The notes under the pieces are model-generated. The model saw only the letters and a program-made list of their open reading frames with translations. It did no database searches and was not told the origin of the DNA. Shown one piece after another: positions 1 to 9,189 of a stretch of 64,000 nucleotides of DNA (positions within the stretch are counted from its first letter, which is position 1; every line of letters starts with the position of its first letter). This stretch comes from Oceanobacillus chungangensis (lineage in GTDB: Bacteria > Bacillota > Bacilli > Bacillales > Amphibacillaceae), in the NCBI RefSeq assembly GCF_003369565.1, contig NZ_PIOD01000011.1, positions 124,001 through 188,000 on the forward strand, given 5' to 3'. The position numbers and the translations under genes are program-made.

Positions 1-1230
1 TTTTTGCTGATTTCCACCAGATAATGCCCGGGCTTTTGTATAAACACTTGGTGTCCGAACATCGTACTCTTTAATTAATTGTTCAGCTTTATTAAATATC
101 TCTTTATAGTTTAGTATTTTTACTTTTGAATAAGGCTTTTTATAATATGTTTGTAAAACAATATTTTCACCAATCGAATAGTCTAGCACAAGCCCGAAAC
201 GATGTCTGTCCTCTGGAATATGTCCGACACCACTTTCCGTTATTTTTCTTGGTGATAGATTGGTAATATCTTTATTATTTAATTTGATTACTCCAGATCT
301 TGCTTTCCTTAAACCTGTAATTGACTCAATCAACTCGGACTGACCATTCCCATCGACACCAGCGATTCCAACAATTTCACCTGCACGAATATTAAGATCT
401 AATCCCTTTACAAGATCTACCTTCCGAGAATCCTTTACATATAAATTCTCAATTTCAAGGACATTCTCCTTTGGTTCAGCAACCTTTTTCTCTGTTTTAA
501 AGTTAACCTCTCTGCCTACCATTAAGGAAGCTAGCTCGATTGGATTTGTTTCAGCTACTTTAACCGTTCCAATTCCTTTACCTTTTCGTATAATCGTGCA
601 TGTATCACATACTTCCATTATTTCTTTTAATTTATGCGTGATTAAGATGATAGATTTCCCTTCACGTGTTAGAGATTTTAGTATTTCTATTAACTCTTTT
701 ATCTCTTGAGGTGTTAAAACTGCTGTAGGTTCGTCAAAAATAAGAACCTCTGCACCACGATAAAGCGTTTTTAGAATTTCAACACGCTGCTGCATCCCAA
801 CTGAAATATCACTTATTTTCGCATCTGGATCCACTCTCAATCCATAGCGATCGGAAAGCTCTTGAATTTCTTTTCTAGCTTTATCAATATCAATCGTACC
901 AGTTTTCTTTCTCGGCTCCTTGCCTAGAACAATATTTTGCGTTACGGTGAACGATTCAACTAGCATAAAGTGTTGATGCACCATACCAATCCCAAGATCA
1001 TTCGCTTTATTCGGGCTCGTAATATTTTCTTTCTTGCCATTAACGCGAATTTCGCCCTTTTCAGGCTGGTATAAACCGAATAACACGTTCATTAATGTCG
1101 ATTTCCCCGCTCCATTTTCACCCAATAAAGCGTGAATTTCACCTTTTTTTAATTGAATCGTAATGTTATCATTTGCAATGATACCAGGGAATTCTTTACG
1201 GATGTTTAACATTTCAATCACGTACTCCAC
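1..1230 (-). CDS. Nucleoside ABC importer, ATP-binding protein (C-terminus beyond window edge)
   Basis: This is the ATPase of a nucleoside-type ABC importer with two fused nucleotide-binding domains, like RbsA, YufO or NupO. The GTG start at 1230 follows a GAGGTGA ribosome site. The first domain shows Walker A GENGAGKST, the signature SVGMQQRVEILK and Walker B LIFDEPTAVL. The second has the degenerate P-loop GVDGNGQSE typical of this family, and the visible protein stops exactly in its signature SGGNQQK at the window edge. About 410 of roughly 510 residues are present. It lies downstream of the substrate-binding lipoprotein, so it probably powers guanosine or other nucleoside uptake. The permease genes should follow to the left. 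Family is certain; the substrate is inferred from the BMP partner and the riboswitch. Confidence 0.93.
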   Translation of the reverse strand, partial: MEYVIEMLNIRKEFPGIIANDNITIQLKKGEIHALLGENGAGKSTLMNVLFGLYQPEKGEIRVNGKKENITSPNKANDLGIGMVHQHFMLVESFTVTQNIVLGKEPRKKTGTIDIDKARKEIQELSDRYGLRVDPDAKISDISVGMQQRVEILKTLYRGAEVLIFDEPTAVLTPQEIKELIEILKSLTREGKSIILITHKLKEIMEVCDTCTIIRKGKGIGTVKVAETNPIELASLMVGREVNFKTEKKVAEPKENVLEIENLYVKDSRKVDLVKGLDLNIRAGEIVGIAGVDGNGQSELIESITGLRKARSGVIKLNNKDITNLSPRKITESGVGHIPEDRHRFGLVLDYSIGENIVLQTYYKKPYSKVKILNYKEIFNKAEQLIKEYDVRTPSVYTKARALSGGNQQK

Positions 1231-1261
1231 AGCGTTCACCTCTATTAAAATATGAATATTT

Positions 1262-1340
1262 TTTAGTTATCAAGAAAGTATAAAAACTATCTGACTCTAC
1301 ATATACCATAAGGCTTTTTAAAACCTTACTGTCTAATGAT
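1262..1340. repeat. Partial copy of dispersed intergenic repeat (GAAAGTATAAAA family)
   Basis: The stretch contains the core AAGAAAGTATAAAAAC followed about 25 bp later by AAGGCTTTTTAAAACCTT. The same core and spacing recur near 17549, 29889, 31329 and 37650. This copy sits in the 233-bp gap between the lipoprotein and ATPase genes and looks decayed. Function unknown. Confidence 0.4.
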
Positions 1341-1426
1341 TTTACTAGCAAAATCACCAAATAAAAAAGGCTAATCATTAACTCTTTTTTATTTGAAGAT
1401 TTTAACCTACAGCACAAATCATGAGA

Positions 1427-1454
1427 GAAGAAGGCTGCTTTTTCAGCCTTCTTC
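1427..1454 (-). terminator. Hairpin between lipoprotein and ATPase genes
   Basis: A perfect 12-bp stem (GAAGAAGGCTGC on the plus strand) with a four-base TTTT loop lies 10 bp after the lipoprotein stop codon. The following bases in the transcript are pyrimidine-rich (TCTCATG) rather than a clean U-run. It could act as a partial terminator or as a 3' stabiliser that keeps binding protein more abundant than ATPase. Confidence 0.55.
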
Positions 1455-1463
1455 CATCATAAA

Positions 1464-2573
1464 TTAAAGTGATTCCTCAAATGCTTCTAATTCTTCTCGT
1501 GTTTTAGGAACTTCTACTTCACCGTTAAGAATTTTCTCTTGCCATTCATCAACTGATTTAATGATATCTTCTGTCATTGCTTCTTCATTTGTTGTTGTAA
1601 CAGCAATTCCATCTTCTTCAATGCCGAATTCTAATTTCTCTCCACCAGGGAATTTACCGTCTTTCGCAAGATTAGCAAGTTCTTTTACTGCAACATCCAC
1701 ACGTTTAACCATAGATGTCAATGTAACATTATTATCACCAATTTGCCCTTCCTCATGCTGGTCACGGTCAACACCGATTACCCATATTTGACGCTCTGGA
1801 TCATTTTGCTTAATATCTTTTGCTTGGTTAAATACTCCGTTACCAGTACCACCTGCAGCATGATAGATTACATCAATTCCGTTATCGTACATGTTTGAAG
1901 CAATTAATTTACCCTTCGCAGCATCACTAAAATGTTCTGCATATTGTACATCGACTGTGATATCAGGATTAACAGATTTAGCACCAGCAATAAAACCTGC
2001 TTCAAACTTTTGGATTAGTGGAGAGTCAATTCCACCGACGAAACCTAATTTTCCTGTTTCTGATTTATGAGCTGCAGCAACCCCTACTAAGAATGAACCT
2101 TGATGTTCTGCAAATCCAAGACTAGCAGCATTTGGTGCGTCAACAGTTTCATCGACGATTGCGAAATTCGAATCCGGGAACTGTTTTGCTGCTTTTTGTA
2201 TATCTTCCTTCAATAAGAATCCTGTAGCAAGAATTACATCATACTCATCACGAACTAATCTTGTAATATTTGGCATAAAGTCTGCTTGTCCATTAGATTG
2301 TGCAAAATCTATACCATTACCTTTTGTCAATCCATTTGCTTCTCCAAATTCTTGTAAACCTTCCCATGCTGATTGGTTAAATGACTTATCATCAACTCCA
2401 CCTTGGTCTGTTACCATTGCGATGCCGAAATCCTTAACTTCAGCTTCACTGCCACTTGCACTATCTTTTTTATCTGTGTTTTTGTCACTTGAACTAGTAC
2501 CACATGCCGCTAAAAAGATTCCTAACCCTAAAACCAATGCGAATAATAAGAAGATTTTGCTTTTTTTCATCAT
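1464..2573 (-). CDS. BMP/PnrA-family nucleoside-binding lipoprotein
   Basis: This is an extracellular substrate-binding lipoprotein of the Bmp/TmpC/PnrA family, which captures purine nucleosides for an ABC importer. The chosen ATG gives a 369-residue precursor with lysines, a hydrophobic stretch and a lipobox LAAC (Cys about residue 24), followed by a Ser/Asp-rich linker. The family motif DQGGVDDKSFNQSAWEG follows the linker. The frame stays open upstream to a TTG at 2651, but that start would bury the signal peptide. The chosen start has GGGGG seven bases upstream. A second strong ribosome site, GGGAGGTGA (2652-2660), lies further upstream and is unexplained. Expression is probably controlled by the guanine riboswitch at 2790-2855. 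Neighbour: the importer ATPase downstream. Confidence 0.93.
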   Translation of the reverse strand: MMKKSKIFLLFALVLGLGIFLAACGTSSSDKNTDKKDSASGSEAEVKDFGIAMVTDQGGVDDKSFNQSAWEGLQEFGEANGLTKGNGIDFAQSNGQADFMPNITRLVRDEYDVILATGFLLKEDIQKAAKQFPDSNFAIVDETVDAPNAASLGFAEHQGSFLVGVAAAHKSETGKLGFVGGIDSPLIQKFEAGFIAGAKSVNPDITVDVQYAEHFSDAAKGKLIASNMYDNGIDVIYHAAGGTGNGVFNQAKDIKQNDPERQIWVIGVDRDQHEEGQIGDNNVTLTSMVKRVDVAVKELANLAKDGKFPGGEKLEFGIEEDGIAVTTTNEEAMTEDIIKSVDEWQEKILNGEVEVPKTREELEAFEESL

Positions 2574-2694
2574 AAATGAACCCCCATAATTCAATATTAT
2601 TATTAATAAAATACTATTTACTTTAAAAAACATAGCACACCTGCTAAACAATCACCTCCCAAAAACATAAAATCAAATATTGGTTAGTAAATAC

Positions 2695-2740
2695 TAAAAA
2701 AAGTCTATTCTACTTCCTCATACTATGAGAGAAGATGAAT
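2695..2740 (-). terminator. Riboswitch expression platform: intrinsic terminator
   Basis: In the transcript the arms ATTCATCTTC and GAAGTAGAAT, with inner CTCAT/ATGAG, form a hairpin (2707-2740) followed by a run of seven U (2695-2702). The 5' arm CTCTCATAGT can instead pair with the 3' side of riboswitch helix P1 (ACTATGAG) and the bases after it. That gives the classic choice between antiterminator and terminator, so ligand binding is predicted to switch transcription off. Confidence 0.8.
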
Positions 2741-2789
2741 AAACTTTAACATAAAACATATCATTGTATCCCCACAATGATTCATCTTT

Positions 2790-2855
2790 CTCATAGTCTA
2801 GCATTTACGGTGCTAGGTAGAAACTTCTAAGCCATATTCTTAGTAAATATATGAG
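2790..2855 (-). ncRNA. Purine riboswitch aptamer, guanine class
   Basis: The reverse complement carries all conserved purine-aptamer elements in order: P1 CTCATA, AATATGGC, the invariant AAGTTTCTACC, loop ACCGTAAAT, and the closing GACTATGAG. P1 arms (2850-2855 and 2790-2795) are perfectly complementary, and P3 arms CTAGCA/TGCTAG also pair. The specificity base in the J3-1 strand (ACTAT) is C, which in characterised purine riboswitches means guanine or hypoxanthine rather than adenine. It precedes a nucleoside importer, consistent with repression when guanine is plentiful. Confidence 0.95.
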
Positions 2856-2881
2856 TCTATTTAATTATTTTTTTCGTAATA

Positions 2882-2911
2882 AGCATATCAAATTCATAGT
2901 GAGGATGTCAA
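2882..2911 (-). promoter_or_regulatory. Sigma-A-type promoter of the riboswitch/nucleoside importer operon
   Basis: The -35 TTGACA (2906-2911) is perfect; the -10 TATGCT (2882-2887) matches 4 of 6, with an 18-bp spacer. It lies about 27 bp before the aptamer. No ORF or recognisable site is seen between this promoter and the spoIIIE terminator near 3066. Confidence 0.7.
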
Positions 2912-3065
2912 TAAAAAATCGGACGATTTATAAATATTTTTGTTTAACGTCCGGATTCTGTTTGATTGAAAATTAGTATTATTAAAATATAGTCTACTTT
3001 CCCGAAAAATTCACACGTTGTTAAGCTATTTACTAGCGATTGAGTTACTCTATTTTTCACCAGTC

Positions 3066-3103
3066 AAATAATGCAGTACATTATAAATTGTACTGCATTA
3101 TTT
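3066..3103 (-). terminator. Terminator downstream of spoIIIE
   Basis: A perfect stem of about 15 bp (AAATAATGCAGTACA and its complement, 8-base AT loop) ends 39 bp after the spoIIIE stop. The 3' arm runs into a short U stretch. Confidence 0.7.
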
Positions 3104-3141
3104 ATAAATGATGCTACTTATTGATGATTATAATATGCATA

Positions 3142-5406
3142 TTAAGACGTTATTTCTTCACTTAGCTGCGAGACTAATACCGTTCTTGGCTTACTACCTT
3201 CGTATGGTCCAACGACACCTCTAGCTTCCATAGCATCAATTAGACGGGCAGCTCGGTTATAGCCGATTCTGAAGCGACGCTGAAGCATGGATACACTTGC
3301 ACTTTGCATTTCTGAAACTAACTTAACAGCGTCGTCATATAATTCATCTTCTACTTCCTCTACCATATCTTCCGTGTCTTCAGGGATCATATCTTCTTGG
3401 TAAGATGCCTTTTGTTGTTCAATACAATGATCGACAACTCGTTCTACCTCATCATCGGTTAAAAAAGCACCTTGAATTCTTGTCGGTTTCGATTGACCAA
3501 CAGGGAGAAATAGCATATCTCCACGCCCTAAGAGCTTCTCTGCCCCTCCAGAATCTAAAATCGTCCGAGAGTCTGTTTGTGAGGATACACTGAAGGCGAT
3601 ACGAGATGGTATATTCGCCTTAATCACTCCTGTAATAACATCTACAGATGGTCTTTGTGTAGCAATAATTAAATGTATTCCTGCTGCCCTTGCCATTTGT
3701 GCAAGTCTCGTAATCGAATCCTCTACATCACTTGAAGCAACCATCATTAGATCCGCTAATTCATCAACAATAACTACAATATATGGCAGATTCGGTTGGA
3801 TTTCTTCTGTAGTTAAATTATATTTACGAATATATTCATTGTAGCCCTCGATATTACGTGTTCCACTATCAGAAAATAGATCGTATCTTCTTTCCATCTC
3901 TGAAACAACTTTTTTTAATGCCCGAGAAGCTTTTTTCGGATCGGTTACAACAGGTGCAAGTAAATGTGGAATGCCATTATACACATTTAATTCTACCTTT
4001 TTTGGATCAATCATCATCATTTTAACTTCATGCGGCTTTGCACGCATAAGTATTGTAGTAATAATTCCATTGACACATACACTTTTCCCACTTCCAGTAG
4101 AGCCAGCAATTAGCAGATGTGGCATTTTATTTAATTCCGTGGACACTGCTTCACCAGAAATGTCTCGCCCAAGAGCCACTAATAGTTTCGAAGCTTTATT
4201 ATTCCACGTACTGTCAAATACCTCTCGAAGCGATACCATTGAAATCTCTTTATTTGGAACTTCAATCCCAACTGCTGACTTCCCTGGAATTGGTGCTTCA
4301 ATTCTTAAATCCTTTGCAGCAAGTGCAAGTGCCAAATCATCATGCAGACTAACGATTTTACTAACCTTTACTCCTGCTTCAGGTGAAACTTCGTATTTTG
4401 TAACAGCGGGTCCAACATGTACTTTGGTAATTCTTGCTTTCACAGAAAAGCTCTTGAAAGTGCGCTCCAGCTTTCTAACCGTCGCTTGTACTTCAGACTT
4501 TTCTTGATGTTGTCCACTTGGAAGTGGCTCCTCTAATAGATCAACAGATGGCAAGATATAATCGAAATTCTCTGTTTCCGCCATCTGCATCGGCGGGTCT
4601 GTTTCAAGTTCCGAATCAGGTTCAGATTGCTGTTCTGTCTCATTAGTCTTCATTTCATCAACCATTGATGTTGAATATGCAACCTCCGGAAAATCACCAA
4701 TTATTGGCTCTTCATGCGTGTCCTTATCATCCATTGACTCGGATTGAAGTAACCTTTCTTCCTTTTGATTCTTCTTATCCATCCTTCTCGTCTTCCATTT
4801 TTCATAGAAACTAAATGTGGATTCCTTCGATTTTTTAAAGAGCTTAATAGATAACTCACTAATTGATAGATTCGTTATAAAGATTACACCTAGCAACATA
4901 GAAAAGACTGCAACTATTTTTGCTCCTACCATTGAAAATAAATAATTACAAAATGCAAATATGATTGCACCGATCATTCCTCCACCCGTTTGCATGGAAG
5001 TACCTTGTCCGTTTAAAAATAGAAAGAAATTATCCCAAGTCGTTCCGATAATTGAAACATCGCTTGGCGATATAAGTAATCTATCAAATACTTGAATATG
5101 GGTTAAAAGAAGAATCCCTGCTAATAGAAAATAAAACCCAACCATCTTTTTCGTTAAAAAGTCCGGGTATTTTCTCCTCACTAGTAAGCTAATTCCTGTA
5201 ACCAATAAAATGACCGATGCAATAAAATACCATATTCCTAAAAAGAAACGAAATAGATGCTCAAGTCCACCTGGAATTGCACCATCACTAATTGCACTTG
5301 CACCACTACCAAAAATAGCTAAAAAGATAAATAATAATCCTAGTAGTTCATATTTTAATAGTTTCGATTGTTTACTATTTCTTCGTTTTCTCCGTTTCTT
5401 CGCCAT
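3142..5406 (-). CDS. spoIIIE: DNA translocase FtsK/SpoIIIE
   Basis: This is a septum-anchored, ATP-driven DNA pump that moves the chromosome into the forespore. The 754-residue protein starts at ATG 5406 behind GAGGTGG, just before the basic N-terminus [11 protein letters not shown]. About four membrane segments lie in the first 160 residues, then an acidic linker, then the motor with Walker [10 protein letters not shown] (about residue 437) and Walker [12 protein letters not shown] (about 547). The last 65 residues are the winged-helix gamma domain ([20 protein letters not shown]) that reads chromosome polarity sequences. It lies next to ylzJ and tepA as in B. subtilis, which favours SpoIIIE over the paralogue SftA. 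A TGn-extended TATAAT at 5510-5515 may be its promoter. Confidence 0.95.
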   Translation of the reverse strand: MAKKRRKRRNSKQSKLLKYELLGLLFIFLAIFGSGASAISDGAIPGGLEHLFRFFLGIWYFIASVILLVTGISLLVRRKYPDFLTKKMVGFYFLLAGILLLTHIQVFDRLLISPSDVSIIGTTWDNFFLFLNGQGTSMQTGGGMIGAIIFAFCNYLFSMVGAKIVAVFSMLLGVIFITNLSISELSIKLFKKSKESTFSFYEKWKTRRMDKKNQKEERLLQSESMDDKDTHEEPIIGDFPEVAYSTSMVDEMKTNETEQQSEPDSELETDPPMQMAETENFDYILPSVDLLEEPLPSGQHQEKSEVQATVRKLERTFKSFSVKARITKVHVGPAVTKYEVSPEAGVKVSKIVSLHDDLALALAAKDLRIEAPIPGKSAVGIEVPNKEISMVSLREVFDSTWNNKASKLLVALGRDISGEAVSTELNKMPHLLIAGSTGSGKSVCVNGIITTILMRAKPHEVKMMMIDPKKVELNVYNGIPHLLAPVVTDPKKASRALKKVVSEMERRYDLFSDSGTRNIEGYNEYIRKYNLTTEEIQPNLPYIVVIVDELADLMMVASSDVEDSITRLAQMARAAGIHLIIATQRPSVDVITGVIKANIPSRIAFSVSSQTDSRTILDSGGAEKLLGRGDMLFLPVGQSKPTRIQGAFLTDDEVERVVDHCIEQQKASYQEDMIPEDTEDMVEEVEDELYDDAVKLVSEMQSASVSMLQRRFRIGYNRAARLIDAMEARGVVGPYEGSKPRTVLVSQLSEEITS

Positions 5407-5456
5407 TTTTACCACCTCTATCTTACTTCTATCCAATATCATTTTTCACTAAATAG

Positions 5457-5487
5457 TAAACCCTTACCAATAGCATGGCAAGGGTCT
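5457..5487 (-). terminator. Hairpin after ylzJ
   Basis: The arms ACCCTTGCC and GGTAAGGGT form a 9-bp stem between ylzJ and spoIIIE. The tract after it (TTTACTATTT) is only moderately U-rich. A very similar hairpin occurs at 29839-29872. Confidence 0.5.
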
Positions 5488-5526
5488 GTCCTATTATACA
5501 GTCAAAACTATTATAACATATTTTGG

Positions 5527-5733
5527 TTAATTTATTACCGTACCGGGACAGTAATTATCATTTAAGAAATCCTGTGGATCTGTCGACAATAGCTGGATCA
5601 ATTTGTAAGAACCGTCAGTATTTTTATCGACCGCAATGAGTTTTCCCTCATGCTCAATAAATGTTCTATTTTCAAATAGATCGGATGTATTCGGATAAAT
5701 ATCTGTAATTGCTACTGGGGTATACAGAATCAT
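5527..5733 (-). CDS. ylzJ: YlzJ-like small protein
   Basis: This 68-residue protein begins [17 protein letters not shown] and matches the YlzJ family in length and position (tepA-ylzJ-spoIIIE). It overlaps the end of tepA by 4 bp (ATGA), so the two are translationally coupled. No membrane segment, signal or known catalytic motif is visible. Function is unknown in the family. Confidence 0.8.
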   Translation of the reverse strand: MILYTPVAITDIYPNTSDLFENRTFIEHEGKLIAVDKNTDGSYKLIQLLSTDPQDFLNDNYCPGTVIN

Positions 5734-6449
5734 TGTATCACCTTATTTTCTATTTTATTATCACTGATCAACTCATTTAATTTCTGCATTGCTTCTTTAA
5801 CTCCACCAACTTCATCTATTAATCCACATTCGACCGCCTCAATGCCAATGACATTTGTACCAATATCTCTAGTTAAATTTCCTTTAGCAAACATTAGGTC
5901 CTTAAATTTTTCTTCCTTCACTTTGGAATGGTTAATAACAAATTGAATCACTCTTTCTTGCATTTTGTCCAAGTATTCAAATGTTTGTGGCACCCCAATC
6001 ACTAGGCCTGTTAATCTAACTGGATGAATCGTCATCGTTGCAGTTGGAACAATATAGGAATAATTCGTTGCGACCGCTATTGGGACACCAATCGAATGCC
6101 CACCACCTAACACAATTGATACGGTTGGTTTAGAAATGGAAGCAATCATCTCGGAAAGTGCTAATCCTGCTTCAACATCTCCCCCTACAGTATTTAGTAG
6201 AATAATCAATCCTTCAATTTTAGGATTTTGTTCAATGGCAATTAATTGTGGGAGTAAATGCTCATATTTCGTCGTTTTATTTTGTGGAGGCAATTGCATA
6301 TGACCTTCTATCTGACCGATAATTGATAATACATGAATATTAGAGTCAGGCGCTTGTGGGATCGTCGATTGTCCTAATGCCTGGATTTTCTGAACTAAAG
6401 AGGATCCACCAGTTGCCTGATCATCTTTTTTCTCTACTTCCTTTTCCAT
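5730..6449 (-). CDS. tepA: ClpP-fold protease TepA (YmfB)
   Basis: This is a 239-residue cytoplasmic serine protease-like protein of the ClpP/crotonase fold. In B. subtilis TepA is linked to protein translocation and spore outgrowth. Motifs seen are the strand [17 protein letters not shown], a nucleophile region [15 protein letters not shown] and a catalytic-His candidate in [11 protein letters not shown]. The N-terminus is charged ([11 protein letters not shown]) without a signal peptide. The start follows AAGGAGT. It is the first gene after a 476-bp gap in which B. subtilis would have rnjB. Confidence 0.88.
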   Translation of the reverse strand: MEKEVEKKDDQATGGSSLVQKIQALGQSTIPQAPDSNIHVLSIIGQIEGHMQLPPQNKTTKYEHLLPQLIAIEQNPKIEGLIILLNTVGGDVEAGLALSEMIASISKPTVSIVLGGGHSIGVPIAVATNYSYIVPTATMTIHPVRLTGLVIGVPQTFEYLDKMQERVIQFVINHSKVKEEKFKDLMFAKGNLTRDIGTNVIGIEAVECGLIDEVGGVKEAMQKLNELISDNKIENKVIQ

Positions 6450-6895
6450 TTACGCACACTCCTTTTGATTTATAAGCTTAGTATTGGCGTAATTGATTGG
6501 ATACATGCACGCAAAAGCGGAAGCACCCGGTTAGGAGACGTACGGACTGTGCCCCACAGGATAAATAAGCTTCCTTGAAAATATCGTAAAAAGAAAAAGT
6601 GTTTTTGTTTCTCCCGACGTGGAGTGGTTCGACTTTGCCACATGATGTTGTGGACTTGCCGAATATTCCTTCGTAGGTGATACAGGAAACTCTTTGGGAG
6701 CGTTGGAGAGTCGATGTTGAATTTAACCACAAGAGTACAAGTGCGACTAAGCTTCTGGTTTCACCATCGGCAGTTTAGATTGTTATGAGGTGAGAGTAGT
6801 CATGCTACGAGCTCGGGCGCTGAATCTCGACTCAGCTGTTCTAGTACAAGAAATGAAATATTCCCGTTAAATCCTATACATCCCTGTCCGCGAAC
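6450..6895. repeat. Gene-free gap with structured repeat-like DNA between dapA and tepA
   Basis: No convincing gene is present. Around 6517-6560 the sequence reads AAAGCGGAAGCACCCGG, then TTAGGAGACGTACGGA. This matches the reverse complement of 29940-30003 (AAAGCGCAAGTGCCCGTTTAGCGACGTACAGA), so it is a member of a dispersed intergenic repeat family. It is more GC-rich than its flanks. Two overlapping minus-strand reading frames (6470-6732) are incidental. B. subtilis has rnjB here. Confidence 0.5.
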
Positions 6896-6921
6896 AAAAA
6901 AAATCGGCCTTGTAAGCCGAT
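6896..6921 (-). terminator. Terminator of the dapG-dapA unit
   Basis: The stem ATCGGC/GCCGAT with a 7-base loop is followed by eight U, starting 5 bp after the dapA stop. It is a clean intrinsic terminator and suggests that tepA needs another promoter. Confidence 0.85.
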
Positions 6922-6925
6922 ATCT

Positions 6926-7792
6926 TTAACGATTTAGGAGTGAATTTAATTTCGCTATCTCATTGTCTGTTAAGTCAACTAATGGTAATCGGACACTACC
7001 AACCGACATTCCATTTATTGCTAACGCGGCTTTAACTGGTGTTGGTGATGGTGAAGAAAAGAGTCCAGTCATAACAGGAACTAATTCACGATGCAATGAT
7101 GCAGATTCTTTTACATTACCTTCAAAAAATAGGTCAATCATTTCTTTCATTTCATTACCAATTACATGTGATGAAACTGAAACTACGCCATTTGCACCTA
7201 TTGCAAGCATTGGTAATGTCATACTGTCATTCCCACTATACACACTAAAGTTATCATCTGTCTTCTCAATAATAGTTGCTACTTGATCAAGATCTACCCC
7301 GGCTTCTTTTAACGAAACAATATTATCGATTTTACTTAATTGAATCACAGTTTCTGCATTCATATTGATAACGGATCGACCTGGAATGTTATACAACATG
7401 ATTGGTAATGCTGTTTCACTAGCTATCATTTTAAAATGCTCATATAACCCCCGTTGATTTGGCTTATTATAGTAAGGAGTAACAAGTAAAATACCGTCAA
7501 CACCGCAGGACTCCGCCTCTTTAGTTAAAGAAATCGAAGCTTGAGTATTATTCCCACCTGTTCCAGCAATCACTGGTACACGTTTATCGACCACCTGTAC
7601 AACATGTTTAAACAAGTCAACTTTCTCTTCATGTGTTAATGTAGGAGACTCTCCTGTAGTTCCGGCGACAATCAATCCCTCAGTTCCATTATCAAGAAGG
7701 TATTCAATTAGCTTTGTTGTTTGTTCAAAATCAATTTTATTATCTGAAGCAAACGGAGTAACCATTGCCGTTAAAAGTCTACCAAAATTCAT
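6926..7792 (-). CDS. dapA: 4-hydroxy-tetrahydrodipicolinate synthase
   Basis: It condenses pyruvate with aspartate semialdehyde, the first committed step to dipicolinate, diaminopimelate and lysine. The 288-residue TIM-barrel enzyme shows the substrate motif GTTGESPTL, the catalytic Tyr in YNIPGRSV and the Schiff-base Lys in SLKEAG. I use the ATG at 7792 behind AGGGTGG; an upstream in-frame ATG at 7834 would add 14 residues not usual in the family. It follows dapG by about 100 bp, and asd and the dipicolinate synthase genes lie downstream and upstream of the same pathway block. Confidence 0.95.
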   Translation of the reverse strand: MNFGRLLTAMVTPFASDNKIDFEQTTKLIEYLLDNGTEGLIVAGTTGESPTLTHEEKVDLFKHVVQVVDKRVPVIAGTGGNNTQASISLTKEAESCGVDGILLVTPYYNKPNQRGLYEHFKMIASETALPIMLYNIPGRSVINMNAETVIQLSKIDNIVSLKEAGVDLDQVATIIEKTDDNFSVYSGNDSMTLPMLAIGANGVVSVSSHVIGNEMKEMIDLFFEGNVKESASLHRELVPVMTGLFSSPSPTPVKAALAINGMSVGSVRLPLVDLTDNEIAKLNSLLNR

Positions 7793-7890
7793 GCGATGTC
7801 CACCCTTCCGTATTATTGGCTTGACGTACCTCACAATTTCTTATTAATTTATGTTTAAAAAGGAGGATAAGACTTTTAAAACGCCCTCTA

Positions 7891-9099
7891 TTAACTAAGT
7901 TCAAACACTTCATGTAATGCATTTACTGCTAAATGTAAATCCTTTTGCATTACAAGTACCCAAATAGTCGTATAACTATCCGCTGATTGCAGAATCTCAA
8001 TGCCAGCTTCTGTTAGCGCTTGAACAATTTTTGAAATAACACCTGGTTGACCAGTCATACCCGCACCAACTGCAGAGACCTTCGCGCAGTTCTCTGTAAT
8101 TTCTGGATGAAAACCCAATGATTCCAAGATGGATACCGCTTCATTCGTTACATAATCTGGAATCGTATAAATAACACCTGTTGGCGACATATTTATGAAA
8201 TCAACGGATATCCCTGCCCCAGCCATTGCTTTAAAAACTTCCGATTGAATCCGATAAGCCGATTCCTTAGTTTGCACTCTGATTTGTGAAATTGACGAAA
8301 TATGAGCGATACCTGTAATCAAGCGATCAGGAATCTCGATTTCAATACTTGTAGCTGAAGTGACATAGGTTCCAGGTAAATCGGTATACGTCGATCTTAT
8401 ACGCATTGGAATATTTGCCTGCATCGCAATTTCAACTGCTCTTGGATGAACAACCTTTGCACCTTGATATGCTAAATTACAAATCTCGGTGTATGTGACA
8501 GACTCTAGATGTCTTGCATTTTCTACAAGTCTAGGATCTGCAGTCATGATACCATTTACATCTGTAAATATTTCAATTTGCTCAGCAAGTAGTGCAGCTC
8601 CAAGGGCTGCTGCACTGGTATCACTCCCGCCGCGTCCTATGGTAGTAATTTCTCCTGATTCTGTTTGCCCTTGAAATCCTGCAACAACCACAACATCATG
8701 ATATTGTAGTTCATGTATTATTCTTTTAGTATCCACTTTTTTTATTCTTGCATGATTATAATCCCTAGTAGTAATAATTCCTGCCTGTGCACCAGTTAGT
8801 GCTAAAGAATTTATTTGTTGGTTCTTTAATTCACTAGTTAATACAACCGATGAAATAATTTCACCGCAAGACATTAGCAAATCAAGCTCACGATTTGCAT
8901 TCTGATTTCCTGGAAAATCAACTAATCCGAGCAATGTATCTGTTGCATATGGGTCTGGTTTTCTTCCCAGTGCAGATACAACAACAACTAGTTTATACCC
9001 TTGTACTAATGCATCTTTGATGTGTTTGATAACATGTTGTCTGTTTTCCTTAGATTGCACGGAAGTACCACCATATTTTTGAACTAGCAGTTGCATCAT
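7891..9099 (-). CDS. dapG: Aspartate kinase I
   Basis: It phosphorylates aspartate at the entry of the lysine/diaminopimelate pathway. The 402-residue length matches B. subtilis DapG (diaminopimelate-sensitive isozyme). The N-terminal kinase motif QKYGGTSVQS, the GRGGSDTSAAALGA loop and the TDVNGIMTADPR motif are present. Two ACT regulatory domains fill the C-terminal third (PTGVIYTIPDYV; SAVGAGMTGQPGV). Two adjacent ATG codons follow GAGGTGTT; the second (9096) has better spacing. It is likely cotranscribed with dapA. Confidence 0.94.
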   Translation of the reverse strand: MMQLLVQKYGGTSVQSKENRQHVIKHIKDALVQGYKLVVVVSALGRKPDPYATDTLLGLVDFPGNQNANRELDLLMSCGEIISSVVLTSELKNQQINSLALTGAQAGIITTRDYNHARIKKVDTKRIIHELQYHDVVVVAGFQGQTESGEITTIGRGGSDTSAAALGAALLAEQIEIFTDVNGIMTADPRLVENARHLESVTYTEICNLAYQGAKVVHPRAVEIAMQANIPMRIRSTYTDLPGTYVTSATSIEIEIPDRLITGIAHISSISQIRVQTKESAYRIQSEVFKAMAGAGISVDFINMSPTGVIYTIPDYVTNEAVSILESLGFHPEITENCAKVSAVGAGMTGQPGVISKIVQALTEAGIEILQSADSYTTIWVLVMQKDLHLAVNALHEVFELS

Positions 9100-9189
9100 A
9101 ACACCTCTATCATTATCTCCTTATGAAGGGGGATGTTCAAACACTAAGGCTCATTTCGAATAATTTGATGCTATTTATAAATAAATTCC

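Noticed and set aside
2790-2855. Adenine-type purine riboswitch
   Set aside because: The specificity position in the J3-1 strand is C (GACTATG), not T, so the guanine class fits better.
3971-4507. 178-codon plus-strand reading frame antisense to spoIIIE
   Set aside because: It lies entirely inside a well-supported conserved gene on the other strand, has no family resemblance and no convincing ribosome site.
6470-6732. Two overlapping minus-strand frames of 84-86 codons in the dapA-tepA gap
   Set aside because: They fall in repeat-like DNA with high GC, have no ribosome site in good position and no recognisable motif.
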